Source: Pyxidicoccus parkwaysis (lineage in GTDB: Bacteria > Myxococcota > Myxococcia > Myxococcales > Myxococcaceae). Taken from it: a DNA stretch of 64,000 bases. Made by a program: the position numbers and the translations under genes. The stretch spans positions 1,116,001 through 1,180,000 of the forward strand of contig NZ_CP071090.1 of assembly GCF_017301735.1 (NCBI RefSeq), given 5' to 3'. A model generated the notes under the pieces. The model had not been told where the DNA came from. It ran no database searches and saw only the letters and a list, made by a program, of their open reading frames with translations. Positions within the stretch are counted from its first letter, which is position 1; every line of letters starts with the position of its first letter. Below, piece after piece: positions 56,284 through 64,000 of the stretch.

Positions 56284-56315
56284 CCCGGGTCAATTACCCG
56301 GGGTGGTATTGACCC
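56284..56315. promoter_or_regulatory. Nested inverted repeats upstream of the two-component operon
   Basis: GGGTCAAT (56288-56295) and ATTGACCC (56308-56315) are an 8-bp inverted repeat with a 12-base spacer. CCCGGG at 56284-56289 and 56297-56302 form another. They lie directly after the diguanylate cyclase stop and about 100 bases upstream of the sigma-54 box. They could be an activator-binding (enhancer) site or a terminator. Confidence 0.5.
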
Positions 56316-56357
56316 ATTTGGTGGGGGAGGGTCTATGCTGACTCACGTTCTCTTGGG

Positions 56358-56381
56358 TCACGAGAGTGAAAAAACTCGTGA
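56358..56381. promoter_or_regulatory. Inverted repeat TCACGAG-N10-CTCGTGA
   Basis: A perfect 7-bp inverted repeat lies about 30 bases upstream of the sigma-54 -24 element, in an unusually AT-rich stretch. Spacing and symmetry suit a dimeric regulator site. Confidence 0.5.
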
Positions 56382-56409
56382 TTCCAGGGATTTAACAATC
56401 AGTGGCCGC

Positions 56410-56425
56410 TGGCAGGGTCATTGCA
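56410..56425 (+). promoter_or_regulatory. Probable sigma-54 promoter
   Basis: TGGCAGGGTCATTGCA matches the -24/-12 consensus TGGCAC-N5-TTGCW in all but one position, with correct spacing. The predicted transcript start is near 56436, 14 bases before ATG 56450. The operon encodes an NtrC-type activator, so self-activation is plausible. Confidence 0.75.
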
Positions 56426-56449
56426 ATTGTCGTGAGGCAGAAAGAATCC

Positions 56450-58026
56450 ATGGGTCCCCAAGCCGCACAGCTCACGAAGCAGGACGCAGCGCCGCGCGGT
56501 CGGCTGCTGCTGGTGGATGACGAGGAGAACATCCTCAAGTCCATCCGCCGGGTGCTTCGCCGGGGTGACTGGGACATCGAGACGGCGACGGACGCCGAGC
56601 AGGGGCTGAGGACGCTGCAGCAGTTCCACCCCGAGGTCGTCATCTCCGACTTCCGCATGCCGGGGATGAACGGGGTGGAGTTCCTCACCCAGGTGAAGCA
56701 GCAGGAGCCGCGCGCCCAGCGCATCATGCTGACGGGCCAGGCGGACCAGCAGGCGATTGAGGAGGCCATCAACCGCTCCGAAATCTTCCGCTTCATCTCC
56801 AAGCCCTGGAACGACAGCCACCTCGTCCTCACCGTGAAGAGCGCCTTCGAGCAGTACGCGCTCCAGGCGGAGAACGAGCGGCTGTACCAGATGACGCAGG
56901 CGCAGAACGCCGAGCTCAAGCTGCTCAACGCGGACCTGGAGGAGCGCGTCGCCCAGCGCACGCGCATGCTCAGCCAGGCCAAGCGCGAGTGGGAGCTGTC
57001 CTTCGACTGCATGGAGACGCCGCTGTGCGTGGTGCGCGCGCGCGACTTCGCCGTGCGCCGCGCCAACCTCGCGTATGCGCGCGTGGCCGGGCGTTCCATC
57101 GAAGAGATTCCCTCGGACACGGCCTGCTACCGCTACCTCTTCGGCCGCAACGAGCCGTGCACGGGCTGCCCGCTGCCGGCGGCGGTGGAGAGCGGCAAGG
57201 GCGCGCGCGGCGAGGTGCAGCAGGCCGGCCGCACCTACGTCGTCTCCGCGTACCCCATGCAGGGCGATGACCGCGTGGTGTGCACCTACCGCGACGTCAC
57301 CGAGGAGCAGTCCATTACGCGCCGTCTCATCGAGACGGAGAAGATGGCCGCGGTGGGCCAGCTCGCCGGTGGCGTGGCGCACGAAATCAACAACCCGCTG
57401 GGCGGCATCCTCGCCTTCGCGCAGCTCATGTCGCGCGACGCGGGCCGCAGCGGCTCGGACCTCGAGTCGCTGAAGCTGATTGAAGAGAGCGCGCTGCGCT
57501 GCAAGCGGATTGTGGAGAGCCTGCTCAAGTTCAGCCGCCACAGCCGCGTGGAGGACAGGCGCCTCTTTGACTTGTCCAAGTGCGTGGAGGACGCGGCGGT
57601 GCTCTTCCGCGCGCAGCTCAAGGCGACGCCCAAGGTGGAGCTGTCGCTGGGGCTGACGGAGGGCCTGCCGAAGGTGTACGGCGACCCCGGCCAGCTCGCG
57701 CAGGTGGTGCTCAACCTCCTGCAGAACGGCCTCCAGGCCCTGCCGTCTCCCGAGGGGCGCCTGTCGCTGGTGACGGGCCGCGAGGGAGACCGCTGCTACT
57801 TCGCCGTGGCCGACACCGGCAGCGGCATCGAAGAGCGCCACCTGCCGCGCATCTTCGAGCCCTCCTTCACGACGAAGGCCCCCGGTGAAGGCACCGGCCT
57901 GGGCCTGTCCATCGCCTACCGCATCGTCCAGGACCACGGGGGAAGCTTCCACGTGGACACCCAGGTCGGCGCGGGCTCCCGCTTCACCGTCTTCCTGCCC
58001 ATTCCCCTGCAGCTCGAGAGGTTGCC

Positions 58027-58030
<4 letters not shown>
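56450..58030 (+). CDS. Receiver-PAS-histidine kinase (hybrid with N-terminal receiver)
   Basis: This encodes 526 residues from ATG 56450. This start is chosen because the sigma-54 promoter would lie inside any longer version. Residues about 15-135 are a receiver with phosphoacceptor Asp in [14 protein letters not shown] coiled coil ([18 protein letters not shown]) leads to a PAS-like domain (about 175-290) with the Cys pair CTGC that may bind a metal or sense redox. The HisKA box is [11 protein letters not shown]. The ATPase domain has [16 protein letters not shown] and GTGLGLSI. No membrane segment is present, so it is cytoplasmic. A similar pair, HsfB/HsfA, is known in Myxococcus xanthus; identity is not established. 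Confidence 0.87.
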
Positions 58031-59487
<1,457 letters not shown>

Positions 59488-59576
59488 AGCATCCTGGAGG
59501 GCGCCTCCCGCCGCTCCTCGTGGAGCGATGGCATCCTCGGGTGGCGCTCTCTGGCTGAGCGGCGGAGGTTTTCCGC

Positions 59577-60911
59577 TCAGCCTTCTTCTCCCGGCTCGCG
59601 GGGGCCGCGCTCCGCGAGCTGGCGCTGAATCTCCTCGTAGCGGTCCGCCAGCTTCGCCTCCTCGCCGTTGCGCGTGGGGCTGTAGAAGCGGCGGGCCCTC
59701 AGGGCCTCCGGCAGGTAGTCCTCGGGGACGTAGTTGCCCTCGAAGTTGTGGGGGTACTTGTAGCCGCCCCCGTAGCCCAGTGACTTCATCAGCTTCGTGG
59801 GCGCGTTGCGCAGGTGCATGGGCACCGGCAGCGCGCCCTCTGCTTTCACGGCCTCGCGCGCGGCCATGTACGCGGCAATCACCGTGTTCGCCTTGGGCGC
59901 CAGCGCCAGGTACGTCACGGCCTGCGTCATCGGCAGGGTGCCCTCGGGCAGGCCCATGAGCTGGAAGGCGTGCAGCGCGTCCACCGCCACGCCCAGCGCG
60001 CGCGGGTCCGCGTTGCCGATGTCCTCCGAGGCGAAGATGACCATGCGCCGCAGGATGAAGACGGGGTCCTCGCCCGCCTCCAGCATCCGCACCATCCAGT
60101 ACAGCGCCGCGTCCACGTCGCTGCCGCGCATGGATTTGATGAAGGCGCTGATGACGTTGTAGTGCTCCTCGCCGCCCTTGTCGTAGAGGAGCATCTTCTG
60201 CTGCAGGGCCTCCTCCGCCGAGCGCCTGTCCACGTGCGCACCGCCGTGAGCCGCCGCCACTTCGAGCGCGGTGAGGGCCTTGCGCGCGTCGCCGCCCGCC
60301 GTGCTGGCGAGGAAGTCCAGCGCCTCGTCGTCCACCGTCACGCGGCCGCCCAGGCCCCGCTCGTCGGCAATGGCCCGCCGCAGGAGGGGAATGAGCTCGT
60401 CCTCCTCCAGCCCGCGCAGGGTGACGACGCGGCAGCGGGAGAGGAGCGCGGCGTTGACCTCGAACGACGGGTTCTCCGTGGTGGCGCCGATGAGCGTCAG
60501 CGTGCCCTTCTCCACGTGGGGCAGCAGCGCGTCCTGCTGCGCCTTGTTGAAGCGGTGGATTTCGTCCACGAAGAGGAAGGTGCGCTTCCGGTGCAGCTTC
60601 CACCGGTCCTGCGCGCGGGCCACCGTCTCGCGGATGTCCTTCACGCCGGAGAGGACGGCGGAAATCGACTCGAAGGCGGCGCCGGTGGAGCGGGCGATGA
60701 TTTGCGCCAGCGTCGTCTTGCCGGTGCCGGGCGGGCCCCAGAGGATGAGGCTCGGCACCTGGTCGCTTTCAATGGCGCGGCGCAGGAAGCGGCCCTCGCC
60801 GGTGACGTGCTCCTGGCCCACGAACTCGGAGAGCGAGCGGGGGCGCATCCGCTCGGCCAGCGGCGCCTGGCTGGCCTGCTCCTTCTGGCCGGCATGTTCG
60901 AAGAGGTCCAT
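59577..60911 (-). CDS. rarA: Replication-associated recombination protein A (MgsA/RarA AAA+ ATPase)
   Basis: This encodes 444 residues. It has PLAERMRPRSLSEFVGQEH, Walker A WGPPGTGKTTLA, Walker B TFLFVDEIHRFNKAQQD, sensor 1 GATTENPSF and the C-terminal tetramerisation region with YPHNFEGNYVPEDYLP. The protein is a clamp-loader relative that acts at stalled replication forks. Length and motifs are standard. It diverges from nadK. Confidence 0.92.
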   Translation of the reverse strand: MDLFEHAGQKEQASQAPLAERMRPRSLSEFVGQEHVTGEGRFLRRAIESDQVPSLILWGPPGTGKTTLAQIIARSTGAAFESISAVLSGVKDIRETVARAQDRWKLHRKRTFLFVDEIHRFNKAQQDALLPHVEKGTLTLIGATTENPSFEVNAALLSRCRVVTLRGLEEDELIPLLRRAIADERGLGGRVTVDDEALDFLASTAGGDARKALTALEVAAAHGGAHVDRRSAEEALQQKMLLYDKGGEEHYNVISAFIKSMRGSDVDAALYWMVRMLEAGEDPVFILRRMVIFASEDIGNADPRALGVAVDALHAFQLMGLPEGTLPMTQAVTYLALAPKANTVIAAYMAAREAVKAEGALPVPMHLRNAPTKLMKSLGYGGGYKYPHNFEGNYVPEDYLPEALRARRFYSPTRNGEEAKLADRYEEIQRQLAERGPREPGEEG

Positions 60912-61025
60912 GAGGCCTGAAAATAGCGACCGGAGGACCTACGTGCCGGGTCAGGTGTCGGCGGGCGGGCACCTCGACATTTCGGGGGAGCGCCCGGACG
61001 CCCGGCTGGACTAGAACCCGGGCGC

Positions 61026-61871
61026 GTGCAGACCCTGGCAATCGTCGCGAAGAAGGACAAGCCCGAGGCAGCGGCCCTGGCGGTGCAGCTCCGCGAGCGC
61101 TACCCGCAGCTCACCATCCTCGGGGACCGCGCTCTGGCGCACACGCTGGGCTGGCCCCGGGTGGAGGACCGGGAGCTGGCGGCCCGGGCGGACCTGGTGG
61201 TGGTGCTCGGCGGTGACGGCACGCTCATCTACGCGGCCCGGATGCTGGGCGGGCGCGGGGTGCCCATTCTGGGCGTCAACCTGGGCAGCCTCGGCTTCAT
61301 GACGGAAATCCCCGTGGAGGAACTCTTCAGCACGATGGAACATGTGCTGGCGGGGCGCTTCCAGGTGGACTCGCGCATGAAGCTCACCTGCCGGCTCATC
61401 CGTGGCGGGCGCACGCTCATCGAGGACGAAATCCTCAACGACGTGGTCATCAACAAGGGCGCGCTGGCGCGCATCGCCGACCACGAGACGTCCATCGATG
61501 GCGTGCCCATTACGACGTACAAGGCGGACGGCGTCATCCTCGCCACGCCCACGGGCTCCACGGCGTATTCGCTGTCCGCGGGCGGGCCGATTGTGCACCC
61601 GTCGGTGGACTGCACGGTGCTGTCGCCCATCTGCTCGCATGCGCTCACGCAGCGCTCCATCGTCGTGCCGGCGGACCGCGTGATTCGAATTACGCTGCGC
61701 AGCGAGACGGCGGACACGTACCTCACGCTGGATGGACAGACAGGACACGGGCTGCAGGGCGGGGACTGCATCGAGGTGGTGCGCTCGCCCAACCGCGTCA
61801 ATCTCGTGCGCAATCCGAAGGTGGCGTATTTCTCCATCCTTCGTCAGAAGTTGCACTGGGGAGAACGCTGA
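61026..61871 (+). CDS. nadK: NAD kinase
   Basis: This encodes 281 residues from GTG 61026. The ATP/NAD motif GGDGT is in VVVLGGDGTLIYAARML, followed by LGVNLGSLGFMTEI, LNDVVINKGALARI and the GTG-type motif ATPTGSTAYSLSAGGPIVHP. It phosphorylates NAD to NADP using ATP or polyphosphate. The length is normal. Confidence 0.93.
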   Translation: MQTLAIVAKKDKPEAAALAVQLRERYPQLTILGDRALAHTLGWPRVEDRELAARADLVVVLGGDGTLIYAARMLGGRGVPILGVNLGSLGFMTEIPVEELFSTMEHVLAGRFQVDSRMKLTCRLIRGGRTLIEDEILNDVVINKGALARIADHETSIDGVPITTYKADGVILATPTGSTAYSLSAGGPIVHPSVDCTVLSPICSHALTQRSIVVPADRVIRITLRSETADTYLTLDGQTGHGLQGGDCIEVVRSPNRVNLVRNPKVAYFSILRQKLHWGER

Positions 61872-61920
61872 CGAGGCGCATCACTGCGAGGGATTGACTC
61901 GCGGTGCTAGGCTTCGCGCA

Positions 61921-64000
61921 TGGGCGAGGCTCCCGCGACGTATTTCGGCAAGTACGAGTTGCTGGAACGGCTGGGCACCGGCGGCATGGCGGTTGTCTAT
62001 CGCGCCCGGTACACCGCGGCTCCCGGCGTCAGCAAATCCGTGGTCATCAAGCGCGTCCTCGGGCACTACGCGGAGGACCCCGCGTTCGCCGCCATGTTCC
62101 TCAACGAGGCGCGCATCTCGATTGGCCTCAGCCACGGCAACATCGTCCAGGTCTTCGACTTCGGTCAGGTGGAGGAGGAGTACTTCCTCGCCATGGAATT
62201 GGTGGATGGGCAGCCTTTGTCCCGGGTCCTCAAGCAGTCCCGGGCACAAGGCTTGCCATCGCTTCCGGCCCCGCTGGCGGTAGGGATTGCCATTGAGATG
62301 TGCCGCGGCCTGCACCACGCGCACGAGCGGACGGACGAGCAGGGCCGTCCCCTGGGCCTGGTCCACCGGGACATCTCTCCCGACAACGTGCTGGTCAGCT
62401 ACGAAGGGGAGGTGAAGATTTCCGACTTCGGCATCGCCAAGGCCCGGGTGGCCGGGCGTCCGGAGACGGACGTGGGCGTGGTGAAGGGCAAGTATCCCTA
62501 CTTCTCTCCGGAGCAGGCGCGTGGCCACGCCCTGGATGCCCGCTCGGACGTCTACGCGGTGGGGGTGGTGCTCTACCAGATGCTCTGCGGCCGCCGCCCG
62601 GCGGAGGGGGGCGAGCTCGAGGTCATGCAGAGCATCGCGGAGGGCCGGCTCGTCCCGCTGGCCTCGCGCAACGCGCGGCTGGACTCGCGGTTGGTGGCGA
62701 TTGTCCATCAGGCGCTGTCGGCCGACCTCCGCGTGCGGTTCTCCACGGCGGAGGCATTGCAGCAGGCCCTGTCGGATTGGATGGGAATGGAGGCGCCGCT
62801 CTTCCGTCCGACGACGCGCAAGCATTTGATGGCCTGGCTCTTCCAGGAGGAGCTGACCGGCATGGGCAGGGCGGTGCGTGTCCCGCCGGAGTTCCTGCGC
62901 ATGGCGGAGACCTGGCGCGAGACGCACGAAAACCTTCCTTCCGTGAAGCCCGGGGACGTCACGCGCGACGAGCCGCCGCGCGGACCGCGACGGGAGCGGC
63001 AGCCCATCCCCGGGTTCTCCAGGCCGGTGCCGGGCGAGGGACGCGGTGCCGCGGTGTTGGCGCCGCCACCGCTGCGCATGGCCCTTCCCGAAGTGGCTCG
63101 TGACGCCGTGGCTGTGGGGGACACGGGAGTGCCGGATTCGGCGGTCCCGGAGGAGCTCGTGCTCTCCATGAGCCTGCGGTGGCTGGCCGTCTGCGTGGGC
63201 GGAGTGGGGCTGATGGTCATGGCGGTCTTCTGGTGGGCCGCCATGCGCTCTTCCGAGCTGTCGGGATTGGCGCTCCAGTCCACTCCGGCGGGTGCATATG
63301 TCTTCGTGGATGGAGTGGTGAGAGGGCAGACGCCGCTGACGCTGGAGTTCGAGCAGTCCGGGACGTCGCGACAGGTGTTGCTGGTGCACGGGGGGAGTAC
63401 GCCCTGGGCTCGCACCTTCGCCCCCGAGGAGCTGGCGGGGACGGTGGATGCGGCGCTGACACCGCTGGACGAGATGGCTCCGCCCCTGTCCGCAGTGGGC
63501 TCGGACGGCATGTTGCCCCAGGTGCCGGTGGCCCCTGCTTTCGAAATCATCGACCAGATACCCTCGCGGGGGCTGTTGCGGCCCGGGCGCAAGCCCTCTC
63601 TCCCCGAGTCTCGCGCTCGATGGATGGTATTGGACCCCAAGCATACCTATACCGTCTGGCTCTCCAGTCTGGTGGGGGCCTTGCCGGTCTCCGGTGAGCA
63701 GCTCGCGGCCAGGAGGCGCTTTCGCCCATTGGTCGCGGTGCTCGAGACCGTGGACGGGCTGGCGGGCTCCACGGTCCAGGCGCTCAGTGGAAGGCCCAGC
63801 ACGTTGCCGTCCGCGAGGGTGGTGTACTTCTTCTTCCTGGGCGCCGGGGCTGCGCAGGGAGGGCCTGACTTCGAAGTGCTCAACGTGCGGGATGAGATGA
63901 CCAAGAAGGTGGTCACGCTCGGAGTCGATGGCGCGTTGCACTGGCAGGACGTTCTTCCAGGCACGCAGCTCCTGGTGCGAAATCTCGATGAGTCACGTCA
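61921..64000 (+). CDS. Ser/Thr protein kinase with membrane anchor and PEGA domain (partial)
   Basis: The frame runs from ATG 61921 past the window end (at least 693 residues). The kinase domain covers residues about 10-285: glycine loop LGTGGMAVVYRA, catalytic loop VHRDISPDNVL, DFGIAKA and PYFSPEQA. The normal VAIK lysine is in VVIKRV. A linker with Pro and charged residues leads to one membrane segment at about 422-444 (WLAVCVGGVGLMVMAVFWW) and an external PEGA domain (STPAGAYVFVDGVVRGQTPL). The C-terminal part seen is external. This layout is typical of myxobacterial PknB-like kinases that sense envelope signals. Confidence 0.88.

Overview
The window is GC-rich with strong third-position GC bias. 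It carries many long lipoproteins, an Rhs protein, ELWxxDGT and FG-GAP repeat proteins, an NtrC-type two-component pair and a HRD/DFG Ser/Thr kinase with a PEGA domain. Together these point to a myxobacterium (Myxococcus, Corallococcus or Pyxidicoccus type). This is inferred from gene content, since no rRNA gene is present.

Layout. (1) 1-1011: the end of a fatty acid desaturase, then a promoter, tRNA-Val(UAC), tRNA-Asp(GUC) and a hairpin terminator. (2) 935-11808: a probable remnant genomic island, bounded by perfect 77-bp direct repeats made of the 3' part of tRNA-Asp plus its terminator. It holds a large Ig-like lipoprotein gene, an IS5-family element inserted into an older transposase gene, an FAD-linked oxidase with a small partner gene, and a group II intron whose reverse transcriptase has lost a catalytic Asp and most of the QGG motif. 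No integrase is visible. (3) 11809-12376: decayed genes (a Cu/Zn superoxide dismutase remnant and an ELWxxDGT repeat remnant). (4) 12537-19873: a 1781-residue Rhs/YD-repeat protein without the usual C-terminal toxin junction, then three small genes. (5) 19907-29361, minus strand: a GT39 glycosyltransferase, an FG-GAP/PhoD phosphatase fusion, a MASE1-GAF histidine kinase, a GH25 lysozyme with a PAATNK repeat linker, and a membrane coiled-coil protein.

(6) 29654-43754: an alpha-glucan uptake and degradation locus in two divergent operons. The minus operon encodes a MalK ATPase, a solute-binding-protein/MalF fusion, MalG, and a TIG-domain lipoprotein with about seven repeats of a domain I do not recognise. 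The plus operon encodes a debranching-type GH13 lipoprotein, an outer-membrane porin-like barrel and a GH13 amylase lipoprotein with a CBM20. The inferred order of action is surface binding and hydrolysis, passage through the barrel, capture by the tethered binding domain and ATP-driven import.

(7) 43809-55202: hemE, a zinc-ribbon membrane protein, a radical SAM/SPASM enzyme, a coupled gene pair (PD-(D/E)XK nuclease-like plus unknown protein), the fatty-acid beta-oxidation pair fadI-fadJ, and envelope glycosylation genes. (8) 55336-64000: a diguanylate cyclase with a degenerate receiver, a probable sigma-54 promoter driving a receiver-PAS-kinase and NtrC-type regulator pair, rarA, nadK and the start of a Ser/Thr kinase gene that runs off the window.

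No CRISPR array, rRNA gene or riboswitch was recognised. Family assignments rest on motifs read by eye; no database search was run.
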